A stretch of 64,000 nucleotides of DNA from Anaerohabitans sp964387285 (GCA_964387285.1 CAYLWO010000025.1:1-64000); one strand, 5' to 3'; shown: positions 24,916-33,740, counted from the first letter of the stretch. Notes: generated by a model not told the origin, from the sequence alone. Numbers and translations are program-made.

Positions 24916-25188
24916 CGAAATGATCCAGGTATCGTTAAGCAATTGCGGGATCAACATAAAATCCGTGTAATCTACATCATTATGAACATTTTATCAATAA
25001 AATTCATTTAAATCGATGCAAAATTCAAACCGCACAGAGCGGAAGCGGTTTTTTAGCAAAAAGAACAAAATCGGACTGGCACGTGGCACTCTTTTTTTTT
25101 GTTGCGAACAACCATCTTTACCGGTATATTAAGATTATCAATTTTTCGAAAATTTCAATTGTCCTTATTGACTTGAGGAGTTCAAACC

Positions 25189-25908
25189 ATGCGTTGGTTA
25201 ATATTTTTTCTTGTGGCGTTGATGAGCGCTGCGTGGGCCGAATTCGAGACCGATGTGATCAAGAGCGATAGCGGCGACATCCGCATCACCTGTATCGGCC
25301 ACGGCACGCTTATGCTGGAATTCAGCGGCAAGATTATTCACATCGATCCGGTGGGTGCTTATGCCGATTATGCTCAACTGCCCAAAGCGGATCTCATTCT
25401 GGTCACTCATGAACATGGCGACCATCTCGACAGCCGGGCTATAGCGGCCATAAAAAAAGAAACTACCCAAATCGTGTACACGAGCAAATGTGCGGATAAA
25501 GTGCCGGGCGGCATCATTCTTCAAAACGGCGAAAAAAAGACCATTTCCGGCATGGTAATTGAGGCGGTTCCGGCGTATAATATCGAGCACAAACGCGAAA
25601 ACGGTTCGCCCTATCATCCCAAAGGCAGCGGCAACGGGTACGTTCTCTACCTGGGCGATAAAAAAATCTATATTGCGGGCGACACAGAATGGATTCCGGA
25701 AATGAAAAATCTGCAGGACATCGACGTCGCCTTTTTGCCCATGAATCTGCCGTATACCATGACGCCGGAGATGACCGCGGCGGCTGCGGCCATGTTCAAA
25801 CCTAAAATTCTTTATCCGTACCACTATGGCAATACCGATGTCGCCAGACTGCAAAAATTACTGGCTGATGAAAAAAATATCGAGATACGCATTCGCAAGT
25901 TAAACTGA
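25189..25908 (+). CDS. Exported metallo-beta-lactamase-fold hydrolase
   Basis: 239 residues with GAGGAG before the ATG and a signal peptide (MRWLIFFLVALMSAAWA). The metal-binding motif THEHGDHLD (HxHxDH) lies near residue 78; IAGDTEWIPEM supplies the second-shell Asp and LYPYHYGNTD the last His. The fold is that of the UlaG/UPF0173 branch, which includes lactonases and phosphodiesterases. The signal peptide is unusual because these enzymes are normally cytoplasmic. Fifteen bases separate it from the sugar kinase gene, so they are probably co-transcribed. Confidence 0.88.
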   Translation: MRWLIFFLVALMSAAWAEFETDVIKSDSGDIRITCIGHGTLMLEFSGKIIHIDPVGAYADYAQLPKADLILVTHEHGDHLDSRAIAAIKKETTQIVYTSKCADKVPGGIILQNGEKKTISGMVIEAVPAYNIEHKRENGSPYHPKGSGNGYVLYLGDKKIYIAGDTEWIPEMKNLQDIDVAFLPMNLPYTMTPEMTAAAAAMFKPKILYPYHYGNTDVARLQKLLADEKNIEIRIRKLN

Positions 25909-25924
25909 TGATACAGGAGAAGGT

Positions 25925-27180
25925 ATGTCCAAATTGAGCATTAAGGCGGCCACAGCGTGCCGTTTCGATCAGATATCGTTGGGAGAAGTCATGTTGCGCC
26001 TGGATCCGGGCGACAGCCGCATTCGCACCTGCCGCACGCTGCAGGTGTGGGAAGGCGGCGGCGAGTACAATGTTGCCCGCGGACTGCGCAAATGTTTTGG
26101 TCTGCGCACGGCGGTGGTCACCGCTTTTGCCGACAATGAGGTGGGCCGATTGGTGGAAGACTTTATCATGCAAGGCGGCGTGGATGTATCGCTGATTAAA
26201 TGGCTGCCCTATGACGGCGTCGGCCGCCAGACGCGCAACGGTCTCAATTTTACCGAGCGCGGATTCGGTTTACGCGGCGCTGTGGGCGTTTCGGACCGCG
26301 GGCATACCGCCGTCAGCCAACTCAAAGCAGGCGATATTGATTGGGAAACGATTTTCGGCAAATGGGGCAGCCGCTGGTTTCATACCGGCGGCATCTACGC
26401 CGCTTTGTCTGAAACAACGCCGGCTGTAATAGAAGAGGCCATGACCGCAGCAAAAAAACACGGCGTGATCGTTTCCTATGATCTGAACTATCGGCCATCG
26501 CTGTGGAAAGCCATAGGCGGCAAGGCCAAGGCGCAACAAGTCAACAAACAGCTGGCGCCGTTTGTGGATGTGATGATCGGCAACGAGGAGGACTTTACCG
26601 CCTCCCTGGGTCTGGAGGTTGAGGGCGTTGATGAAAATCTCACCCAATTACAGACCGCCGGATTTAAAAAAATGATCGAAAAAGCGGTGCAGATCTATCC
26701 CAATTTTAAAGTGGTGGCTACCACCTTGCGCACCGTTAAATCCGCTTCCGTTAATGACTGGGGCGCCATTTGTTGGTCCGACGGCGTTTTTTATGAATCC
26801 ATCTATCGTGAAAATGTCGAGATTTTCGACCGTGTCGGGGGCGGCGACAGTTTTGCGTCCGGGTTGATCTATGGTTTTCTTTCCGGCATGGGTGCGGAAA
26901 AAGCGGTCAATTACGGCGCAGCTCATGGCGCCCTGGCCATGACCACGCCGGGCGATACCTCCATGGCCACGCTCAAAGAGGTGGAAAAANNNNNNNNNNN
27001 NNNNNNNNNNNNNNNNNNNNNNNNNNNNNNNNNNNNNNNNNNNNNNNNNNNNNNNNNNNNNNNNNNNNNNNNNNNNNNNNNNNNNNNNNGGCCATGACCA
27101 CGCCGGGCGATACCTCCATGGCCACGCTCAAAGAGGTGGAAAAACTGGTCGGCGGCGGCAGCGCGCGTGTGGATCGCTAG
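25925..27180 (+). CDS. PfkB-family sugar kinase (KDG kinase-like), interrupted by an artificial gap
   Basis: GAGAAGGT precedes ATG 25925. Visible features: an N-terminal DQISLGEVMLRLDPGD strand-loop, substrate-binding GGGEYNVARGL, GIYAALSE and VSYDLNYRPSLW, and the C-terminal RVGGGDSFASGLIYG with the catalytic Asp. This pattern is closest to 2-keto-3-deoxygluconate or fructose-type kinases. The frame runs into 100 N at 26990. The 55 bp before and after the N run are identical, so collapsing them (removing 155 bp) restores one frame that ends with KLVGGGSARVDR and TAG at 27178-27180: 366 residues, a normal length. The gene is intact; the apparent break is an assembly fault. Confidence 0.88.
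26935..27144. other. Scaffold gap with duplicated contig ends
   Basis: Positions 26990-27089 are exactly 100 N. The 55 bases 26935-26989 and 27090-27144 are identical (both begin GGCCATGACCACGCCGGGCG and end GTGGAAAAA). The overlap length of 55 suggests a de Bruijn assembly with k = 55 whose adjoining contigs share one k-mer and were joined by a scaffolder with a default 100-N spacer. Confidence 0.95.
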
Positions 27181-27383
27181 CCCAATTTGACATTCGCAAA
27201 TGCTCCTGTTGGGATGATGAAAAAATCTGTCATTGAGATTGCATGAAGACAATTTATTGTCCATCGGTTGAATACGGGATTGATGATGACTTGTGCAAAG
27301 CCGGGAAGGTTTTGGTGTAAGCCATAAAAATTGTCTGACGTTTTGTACTAGCCTGATTAATTTCAAAAATGATGTATTCTATG

Positions 27384-27439
27384 TAGGAGGCGGCTGCCGC
27401 CGGCGGTCGCCGCTGGAAAGCGGCTGGTACAGTATAATA
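27384..27439. repeat. Dispersed GC-rich repeat, family 2, copy B
   Basis: TAGGAGGCGGCTGCCGCCGG then CGGTCGCCGCTGGAAAGCGG and CTGGTACAGTATAATA. It matches the unit at 18446-18497 base for base over most of its length, including the AGCGGCT and ATA end. It lies in the 295-bp gap between the sugar kinase and the DUF1593 gene. Confidence 0.75.
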
Positions 27440-27475
27440 TAAATACACGAGTTGTTCCTTAATTTTGAGTGTTTT

Positions 27476-28876
27476 ATGTCTCGACCAGCTCAGATCATGA
27501 AAAACTTGCATACTGTCGCGAAAAAACAGCTTGCCGTTTCCGGCTTTATACTCTTTGTGATCTTTAGCCAAGCCGTTGCGCAAATCGGTTTACTCGCTGG
27601 TGATGCGAACAAACCACGGTTATTGGTTCTTACCGACATTGGCGCTGACAACGACGACCAACAGAGCCTGGTGAGATTGTTATTATACAACCATGCCTTT
27701 GAGATCGAGGGTTTGTTGGCAACAAGCCGGCTGCAATATGGCTATGACACAAAACCGGAATTGATCGAAAAAGTCATTGCCGCCTATGCTCAGGTTCTGC
27801 CCAATTTACAGCAACACCACCATGGCTATGCTCCAGCCGAAGCCTTACTGCAAGTCGTAAAAAGCGGTCTGGGCGATCCGACGAAAATGGGCGCTGAATG
27901 GAATTCCCAGGCTTCGCGCTGGATCGTGAAAACCGTTGAAACAAGCGATGACCGTCCTATCTGGATTTGCATTTGGGGCGGCAGCCGCGAATTGGCGCAG
28001 GCGTTATGGAGCGTGCGTGATCGGCGCAATAAAAAAGAGCTGGCTGCCTTTATTAAAAAAATCCGCGTCTTTTGCATTGAAGATCAGGATCGCTGGGGAT
28101 ACTGGATCAACAAAAATTTTCCCGAGCTGTTCTATATCCATGCCGGGTCCTGCGGTGATCGCTCCTGTCAGGGATTTCGCGGCCAGTACCAGACCGGCGA
28201 CCAATCCACGCAAAACGCAGAGTGGGTGGAAAACAACATCCGACAGCAGCACGGCGCTCTGGCTGCGCTTTATCCTCGAAATGCCGATCGGGTCAACGGT
28301 ATGAAAGAGTGCGCTACACCCTCGTTCATGTATCTTTATTTGAATGGGCTCATGCAACCGGACTACCCACAATGGGGTGGTTGGGGCGGCCGGTTTCAGC
28401 AGGATCGCGAGGGTCGCTTTGTTGATGCCATGGATAAAATCGATGCGGACCTTAACGAACGTTATGCGGTCAGCCGATGGCGACCTGCCTTTCAGCGCGA
28501 TTTTCAGGCCAGGTTGGATTGGTGTCGAACCGCAGCCCGGGACAGCGCCAATCATTCGCCGCAAGTTGTGGTCAACGGCAATTCTGTTGCAGAACCGTAT
28601 TATGTGAACGCCGCACCGGGCGAAAGGATACAGATTGATGCGAGCCAGTCGCAGGATCCGGATAATGACCGTCTCGACTTTTTCTGGTGGATCTATCCGG
28701 AAGCCGGCGGTTTGCAAAAGGCCCCGATCCTGGAGAACGCACAGAGTCAGATCAGCAGCCTGACATTGCCGTTGGCATGGAACGGCGCCACGGTCCATGT
28801 GATCTTGGAAGTCACGGACGACGGCCTCCCCCCTCTTACTGCCTATCGTAGAATCATCCTCAGCAAAAAAAAATAG
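27476..28876 (+). CDS. DUF1593 (nucleoside hydrolase-like) exported protein
   Basis: 466 residues from the first ATG (27476); a second ATG at 27497 begins the hydrophobic signal directly and may be the true start, as neither has a good ribosome site. After the signal (FILFVIFSQAVAQ) comes the nucleoside-hydrolase-like half with PRLLVLTDIGADNDDQQSLVRLLLYNH, whose Asp cluster mimics the DxDxxxDD calcium site of inosine-uridine hydrolases, then IWICIWGGSRELAQALW. The C-terminal 100 residues form an Ig-like sandwich (IDASQSQDPDNDRLDFFWWIYPEAGG). Such proteins are exported in polysaccharide-degrading bacteria; activity is unproven. Confidence 0.85.
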   Translation: MSRPAQIMKNLHTVAKKQLAVSGFILFVIFSQAVAQIGLLAGDANKPRLLVLTDIGADNDDQQSLVRLLLYNHAFEIEGLLATSRLQYGYDTKPELIEKVIAAYAQVLPNLQQHHHGYAPAEALLQVVKSGLGDPTKMGAEWNSQASRWIVKTVETSDDRPIWICIWGGSRELAQALWSVRDRRNKKELAAFIKKIRVFCIEDQDRWGYWINKNFPELFYIHAGSCGDRSCQGFRGQYQTGDQSTQNAEWVENNIRQQHGALAALYPRNADRVNGMKECATPSFMYLYLNGLMQPDYPQWGGWGGRFQQDREGRFVDAMDKIDADLNERYAVSRWRPAFQRDFQARLDWCRTAARDSANHSPQVVVNGNSVAEPYYVNAAPGERIQIDASQSQDPDNDRLDFFWWIYPEAGGLQKAPILENAQSQISSLTLPLAWNGATVHVILEVTDDGLPPLTAYRRIILSKKK

Positions 28877-28943
28877 AAAAATTCCGCATACTTTTTCGTT
28901 TTCATGCATCTAATGTTAAAAAATGAACGTATAGGAAAAAGGT

Positions 28944-29246
28944 ATGATCACGGTCACAGCAAAAGCGCAAAAGGCTTTCAAGGAACTGGCAGCCAAAAAT
29001 AATAATGATTTGCCGAACTATCGCCTGGTCACCATGGGCTATGGCTGAGGCGGTCCCCGATTGGGACTGGTTCAGGTTGAATCCAGCGCAGATAAAACGA
29101 AACACAGCATGAACATCGAGGGAGTGGAGATATTTTGGGACGATAGTATGGTGCAGATAGGCCAGATGTACGGCCGCATCACGATCGACTATATTCACCT
29201 CTTTTTTGAAGATCGGTTCCACGTCAGTTTTGCCGGTTCCTGCTGA
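28944..29246 (+). CDS. HesB/IscA-like selenoprotein, in-frame UGA at 29046-29048
   Basis: Read with UGA as selenocysteine, ATG 28944 to TGA 29244-29246 gives 100 residues. The frame continues without break on both sides of the UGA, and the two halves make one A-type Fe-S carrier domain: MITVTAKAQKAFKELAAKN, LVTMGYGUGGPRLGLVQVES, INIEGVEIFWDD-like strands and HVSFAGSC at the end. Sec is residue 35, the same number as the first cluster Cys of E. coli IscA (C35), and the last residue is Cys (C100; IscA has C99 and C101). HesB-related selenoproteins are a known small family (TIGR01911). A SECIS-like hairpin follows the UGA. Likely role: iron-sulfur carriage or a redox function. Ordinary gene calling would lose the first 34 residues or the whole gene. 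Confidence 0.88.
29067..29086 (+). promoter_or_regulatory. Bacterial SECIS-like element for the UGA at 29046
   Basis: CTGGTTCA (29067-29074), loop GGT (29075-29077), TGAA (29078-29081), bulged T (29082), CCAG (29083-29086). The 8-bp stem with a 3-nt GGU loop and one bulged U has the parts known to bind SelB in E. coli fdhF. The loop begins 26 nt after the UGA, inside the usual 16-37 nt. A second stem (CGGTCCC/GGGACTG, 29051-29069) lies closer and competes with its base. Confidence 0.7.
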
Positions 29247-29295
29247 TCTTTAGCTGGAACTTGACGCTGATTCCGGCGTATTTAATAAAAAATGA

Positions 29296-29308
29296 CCTTG
29301 CGAAGGTT
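29296..29308. repeat. Half of a family 1 repeat
   Basis: CCTTGCGAAGGTT without its complementary arm, 48 bases after the selenoprotein. An ATG at 29292 overlaps it and opens the permease frame, but the real permease start is argued to lie at 29343. Confidence 0.6.
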
Positions 29309-29342
29309 AATACATTGCACCGCTGGAATCACGGAGCCTGTC

Positions 29343-30734
29343 TTGTCGCCGTTGTCAATCATTTTCCGCAGCCGGCTCAAGGAAATAAAAAACTATTGTC
29401 AACGCAGGTTGGATCGCATCACCTTGCTCGAGTTTTTTATTGCCTTGATCGTCTTTTTACTGCTGTTCCATCAATCGATCGAAAATGAATTACGTTCCCT
29501 GCAAGCCGACCCAAAGGCGGCGTACCCTTTTTACACGGCCTTGAATTTGCTGTTCTGGGCTGGCCTGACGGTTACCGGTGCGTATTATGGGTTCAAAAAA
29601 TCCTCTGATCGACACATTTTTTTCCTGATGACCTTGCCTTTAAAAATCACCATTATTGCACGATTAAAAGCTGTTGAGCGATTGCTGCAATTAGCCATTG
29701 TTCTGCCCTTCTGGCTTTATTGGCAAATTCGCTTTCATCTGTTTTTTGCCGATTACGGTCTTTTACCGTTTATTTTGCTTTGGCAGATCGGTTTTACCGC
29801 CGCAATATGGATGTGTGGATGGTCAAGCGGTTTTATTCTCCGGAACTGGCGGGAACAGACGGCGCTATGCATCATCGGTTTGCCGCTGTGTATCAGCATG
29901 CTGGTCGGTTTGGCTGTCTGCATGTCAATACAACGACCCTGGCATCTGATTGGTGGGGCCATCCTGGCCCTGGTCCTGGCGGTGAGCGGTTTTCGAATTT
30001 ATCAGGCAGCCGTACAGACCCGGCTTGTTCTGCATCCCCACACATTTTTTAATTCCAGTGCCGGTTCCCGGAGCAAAACCGTGCTTTATCGATGGGTGCG
30101 CTTATTCACGTTGCCGGCGCCGGCTCATCTGCGTCCCATGTTGATCAAGGACATGCTGTATGCCGGCCGGCGGTATCGCGGTTACGGATTATGGATGCTG
30201 GCTGCAGTCGGTGCGATGGCGACTTCCTGGATTGCACCTGCCAACGCCGCTGTCAGTCTGGACTGGCAGTTGGCGATTTTTATCGGTTCTGCCTTTTTGC
30301 TATCCAACATGACGTTCAAATTCAATGCCGTACCGGCGGAAAATTGGGCGCTGCTAAAGTCCTTACCGCTTCCTGCACGCCGGTTTTGGTGGAGTAAATT
30401 CTTTCTGGTTTTTCTGCCTTCCATGTGGTTGTGGCTGATATCCGTGGGAGTCTTTATCGCTTATCCCGGCGGCGCACCTCTTGTCTGGCTGCGCGGCATC
30501 TTTTTTTCGCTTCTAATCATCACCAGCCTGCTTTTCATACAAAACAATTTTTCTCTTTACTCGTATCCTTTTTCACAATGGGCGCAGATTTGGTATAATC
30601 TATATATCGCTACCTTGATTCTGTTTTTCACCATACTGCTGTTTCCGCCACTGGCGTTGCTGTTTGTCTTCTATGGTTTTTATGCCACCGGCCGTGTACA
30701 ACGTCGTTTTAATCAATGGGAACCAACCTTATGA
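29343..30734 (+). CDS. ABC-2-type transporter permease, multi-spanning membrane protein
   Basis: 463 residues if TTG 29343 is the start: it has GGAG six bases upstream and begins MSPLSIIFRSRLKEIKN ahead of the first membrane helix, while the in-frame ATG at 29292 has no ribosome site and lies in repeat sequence. About ten to twelve hydrophobic helices are visible (for example FFIALIVFLLLFH, LTVTGAYYGF, LLFVFYGFYA). The last codons overlap the ATPase gene in the ATGA configuration. It is therefore the membrane partner of that ATPase. No substrate can be read. Confidence 0.78.
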   Translation: MSPLSIIFRSRLKEIKNYCQRRLDRITLLEFFIALIVFLLLFHQSIENELRSLQADPKAAYPFYTALNLLFWAGLTVTGAYYGFKKSSDRHIFFLMTLPLKITIIARLKAVERLLQLAIVLPFWLYWQIRFHLFFADYGLLPFILLWQIGFTAAIWMCGWSSGFILRNWREQTALCIIGLPLCISMLVGLAVCMSIQRPWHLIGGAILALVLAVSGFRIYQAAVQTRLVLHPHTFFNSSAGSRSKTVLYRWVRLFTLPAPAHLRPMLIKDMLYAGRRYRGYGLWMLAAVGAMATSWIAPANAAVSLDWQLAIFIGSAFLLSNMTFKFNAVPAENWALLKSLPLPARRFWWSKFFLVFLPSMWLWLISVGVFIAYPGGAPLVWLRGIFFSLLIITSLLFIQNNFSLYSYPFSQWAQIWYNLYIATLILFFTILLFPPLALLFVFYGFYATGRVQRRFNQWEPTL

Positions 30735-31468
30735 TCCGCATCAATAATCTAGAAAAAAAGTACGGCCGCATTCAGGCCCTGCAAACCGTCACTTTACAAA
30801 TCAACGACGGTGAAATACTCGGCCTGGTGGGCGCCAACGGCGCCGGTAAAAGCACTCTGATCAAATGTCTGGTGGGTCTGGTGCGACCGGACAGCGGCGA
30901 GGTGCTGCGCGACGGTCGTGTTTTTACATGGGCGGATAAAAAAGATCTGGGTTATGCGGCGGAATCGCCGTTGCTGTATGACTATCTCACCGGTTGGGAA
31001 TTCCTGAAATTTGTCGGTGAAATCCGCCATATGAGCAGCCGGCTATTATCCCAACGGATCGATTACTATTTGGACCTTTTTTCCTTACAGGAGAAATCGG
31101 GCGAACTGATTGCCGATTATTCACACGGCATGCGGCAAAAAATATCCCTGGCTGCCGCGCTTTTGTCGGAACCGGCCGTTTTGCTGGTTGACGAGCCGAC
31201 CAACGGCTTGGATCCGGAAAGTGTGTTCAATCTGAAAAAAGAGTTGCAACGGCTGAGCCGGCAGGGAGGCGCCGTTCTGTTTTCATCCCACATTCTGGAC
31301 ACGGTGGAAAAAATCTGTCCACGCGTAGCTGTACTGCATCAAGGCCGTCTGGTGGCTGACGATAACCTGGCAAGATTGCTGAAAAGCTCAGAACATCTGG
31401 AAGAAGCGTATATGGCCATGATCAAGAGCCGCTCCGCTGATAATATTCCCGACGTAAAATCCCCATAA
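30731..31468 (+). CDS. ABC transporter ATP-binding protein
   Basis: 245 residues. Walker A is GANGAGKST near residue 37, the Q loop precedes, a degenerate signature motif reads YSHGMRQK in place of LSGGQ, Walker B is AVLLVDEPTNGLDPE and the switch His is in LFSSHIL. The weak signature is usual in ABC-2/CcmA-like exporters. ATG 30731 overlaps the TGA of the permease; ATG 30716, in frame five codons earlier, is possible. Its 3' end overlaps by 47 bp the convergent GNAT gene. Confidence 0.92.
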   Translation: MIRINNLEKKYGRIQALQTVTLQINDGEILGLVGANGAGKSTLIKCLVGLVRPDSGEVLRDGRVFTWADKKDLGYAAESPLLYDYLTGWEFLKFVGEIRHMSSRLLSQRIDYYLDLFSLQEKSGELIADYSHGMRQKISLAAALLSEPAVLLVDEPTNGLDPESVFNLKKELQRLSRQGGAVLFSSHILDTVEKICPRVAVLHQGRLVADDNLARLLKSSEHLEEAYMAMIKSRSADNIPDVKSP

Positions 31469-31973
31469 CATAGAAATCGCTGTAACGGTCGTGATGATAC
31501 ATGGCCTGTCGCAAGGTGCCCTCTATTTGAAAACCGGCGCGCTGATAGGCTTTGACGCCATGTTCATTTTCACAGCAGACGTGCAGTTGGATGCGATTGA
31601 GATTCAGAACGTCAAATCCATATTGGACCATCAACTGCGTGGCCTGGCCGCCATAACCTTGCGACCAAAAGGCCGGATCATATATCGCTATATAAAAAAC
31701 AGCTGCCCGGCTGACATGATCGATGCGTACAAAAGCGGTTTGGCCCACTGCCGCCTGATCGCTCTGTCGGCAAATGGTAAAGAGTGCGATCTCTTTTGAA
31801 TTGCACCAGGCCGTCATCTCCTGCCGCACCTGGTCCAGGGTCATGGGAGAAAAAAGAAACAGCGTTTCCCGGACAGCCTCGCTGTTTTTGCCCGCATAGA
31901 CCAGATCCATATCCTGATCCTCGACCGGACGCAAATAGACTTTATCGCCTTCTAGAAATTTTATGGTTCTCAT
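31422..31973 (-). CDS. GNAT-family N-acetyltransferase, RimJ/RimL-like
   Basis: 183 residues. The pattern VYLRPVEDQDMDLVYAGKNSEAVRETLFLFSP at the N-terminus, FYIAIYDPAFWSQGYGGQATQLMVQYGF (acetyl-CoA loop QGYGGQAT), and LNRIQLHVCCENEHGVKAYQRAGFQIEGTLRQAM is that of ribosomal-protein or spermidine-type acetyltransferases. The substrate is not evident. It overlaps the ABC ATPase gene tail-to-tail by 47 bp. Confidence 0.92.
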   Translation of the reverse strand: MRTIKFLEGDKVYLRPVEDQDMDLVYAGKNSEAVRETLFLFSPMTLDQVRQEMTAWCNSKEIALFTICRQSDQAAVGQTAFVRIDHVSRAAVFYIAIYDPAFWSQGYGGQATQLMVQYGFDVLNLNRIQLHVCCENEHGVKAYQRAGFQIEGTLRQAMYHHDRYSDFYVMGILRREYYQRSGS

Positions 31974-32069
31974 AACGCCTCGGTGTTTTACTCTTGCAGA
32001 CGAAATATCTTGACTTGTGCATCGTCCAAATCAATAACTAGGAATGAATTTAAAGCGTGGATATATGCT

Positions 32070-33323
32070 TTAGCCGCCAAAAACACGCGGGCTAATAAAA
32101 GCCTGCTTTGGAATTCTTTTTAGCATCATCGCATACCACACCGCGGTCAACAAACAGATACAGCCGCCAAACACCATGACCAGCGCCACCCCCCATTTCT
32201 GCGCCACTGCGCCGGCAGCCAGAGCGCCTAACGGATTCATCCCCAAAAAGGTCATGGTATAAATACTCATAACCCGGCCCCTTTTGTCGTCATCCACCAG
32301 AGTCTGCACCAGAGTGTTGCCGGAAGCGAACAGCACCATTATGCCAAAACCGACTGCGCCGGCCAGGATCACGGCTGAATAGAATGAAGCGACGAGGCCA
32401 ATGATTAAAAAACCGACGCCGCTGGAAACGATGGCGGCAAAAATAATCTTTGGCAAGCCATGGACACCGGTTCGGGAAGCCAAAAAAACCGCACCGATCA
32501 ATGCGCCCACGCCAACACCGCCGATCAGAAAGCCCAGAGTTCGCGAGTCGCCGTGCAAAACCTCGCGCGTATAAGCCGGCATGAGCACCGTGTAAGGCAA
32601 ACCAACCAGACTCATCACGGACAGAGTCAGCAAGACCACCTTGATCGCCCGATGATGACGACAATAATTCAGGCCATCGATCAGTTCATGGGAGATGCGT
32701 TTTGGCGCGGTGACGCGCGGCGCTTGCTGCGTGGTCATTATATACAACGCAATGATAATGGCCAGAAAACTGCCGGCATTCACCAGAAAACAGATGCCCT
32801 CTCCTGCCGCCGCGATCAGCATGCCGGCCAGCGAAGGACCAATGAAACGGGCGCTGTTAAACAGAAACGAATTGAGTGCAATCGCGTTGCCAAGATGCTC
32901 TTTGGAGCCCAGCATATCCAATACCAAAGCATGCCGCGCCGGCATGTCGAATGCATTGATCAATCCCAGAACACCCGCCAAAACAATCACATGCTCTACC
33001 CGCACCCAATGGGTCATCACCAGCAACGCCATGAGCAGCGCCTGCATCAGGGACAAAGTCTGAGTAACCATGACGACGCGGCGGCGATTCCAACGATCAA
33101 GAAAAACGCCGGCAATAGGCGTTAATAAAAAAGCCGGGATCTGTCCGGCAAACTCCACTGCGCCCAGTAAAAAAGTAGAATTGGAAAGACGGTAAACCAG
33201 CCAGGCAAGAGCGATCCGGTGCATCCAACTGCCGATTAGAGAAACACTCTGCCCGAAAAAAAATAAACGATAATTTCGATTTCGCAAAGCGCGAATGCTA
33301 TTCTGCCAGCCCAAGCTTTTCAT
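32070..33323 (-). CDS. MFS exporter, MFS_3 (EntS-like) type
   Basis: 417 residues from ATG 33323, which begins the family's typical cytoplasmic lead (MKSLGWQNSIRALRNRNYRLFFFGQSVSLIGSWMHRIALAWLVYRL). Twelve membrane helices are visible and the A-like motif reads GVFLDRWNRRRVVMV. The family exports siderophores, drugs and other small molecules. An extra 38 residues to an upstream ATG (33437) are possible but not helix-like. No neighbour suggests a substrate. Confidence 0.9.
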   Translation of the reverse strand: MKSLGWQNSIRALRNRNYRLFFFGQSVSLIGSWMHRIALAWLVYRLSNSTFLLGAVEFAGQIPAFLLTPIAGVFLDRWNRRRVVMVTQTLSLMQALLMALLVMTHWVRVEHVIVLAGVLGLINAFDMPARHALVLDMLGSKEHLGNAIALNSFLFNSARFIGPSLAGMLIAAAGEGICFLVNAGSFLAIIIALYIMTTQQAPRVTAPKRISHELIDGLNYCRHHRAIKVVLLTLSVMSLVGLPYTVLMPAYTREVLHGDSRTLGFLIGGVGVGALIGAVFLASRTGVHGLPKIIFAAIVSSGVGFLIIGLVASFYSAVILAGAVGFGIMVLFASGNTLVQTLVDDDKRGRVMSIYTMTFLGMNPLGALAAGAVAQKWGVALVMVFGGCICLLTAVWYAMMLKRIPKQAFISPRVFGG

Positions 33324-33740
33324 TCCAATCAATAACCGCTGCCAATATACGACATGTGCGAAAAAAACAAAAGTATTAAACTTTTGCCCCAGATCGATTT
33401 TTGGCATGCTTTTTGAACTATCAGAGCTGAACTGCATATGGTTTACAGCCGATAACTCTAATTAAATGTAATAATTATATGCATTTCATTTAAAAGGAAA
33501 ATAATAAAAAAATGTCCTAACAAAAAGACAACCGTAACAAAAATAGGTAATTTGCTTTTTGCGTGAGCAGTGAAAGGAGTGATGGGATGCGGCGGTGGAT
33601 CCTTCATAACATGGCTCCCCCAATCGACGAATAATACTGAATGCAACCACTCGTTTGATTTTTTAACAATGCGGACCTGCACCGACCATGGTGAGGTACG
33701 CCCAATCCGTAACAGGTCTTTACTTTTTTTGGAGAGTAAA
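33324..33740 (+). other. Gene-free stretch upstream of the large surface protein
   Basis: About 417 bp between divergent genes. A/T-rich runs lie at 33470-33530, and a more G/C-rich piece at 33570-33720 could fold as a 5' leader but matches no riboswitch known to me. A frame open from 33570 into the following gene encodes no signal peptide at its start and is taken as untranslated leader. Confidence 0.4.

Noticed and set aside
25925..27097. A truncated or frameshifted kinase
   Set aside because: The break is caused by the N gap and a duplicated contig end; the collapsed frame is intact.
29061..29246. A separate 61-residue gene with a TTG start
   Set aside because: It is the second half of the selenoprotein; it lacks a ribosome site and the domain begins upstream of the UGA.
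33570..33720. Riboswitch in the leader of the surface protein gene
   Set aside because: No match to cyclic-di-GMP, cobalamin, TPP or other conserved cores could be found by eye.
33570..33740. N-terminal extension of the SdrB protein
   Set aside because: It would hide a good signal peptide that starts at 33741 after GGAGAG.
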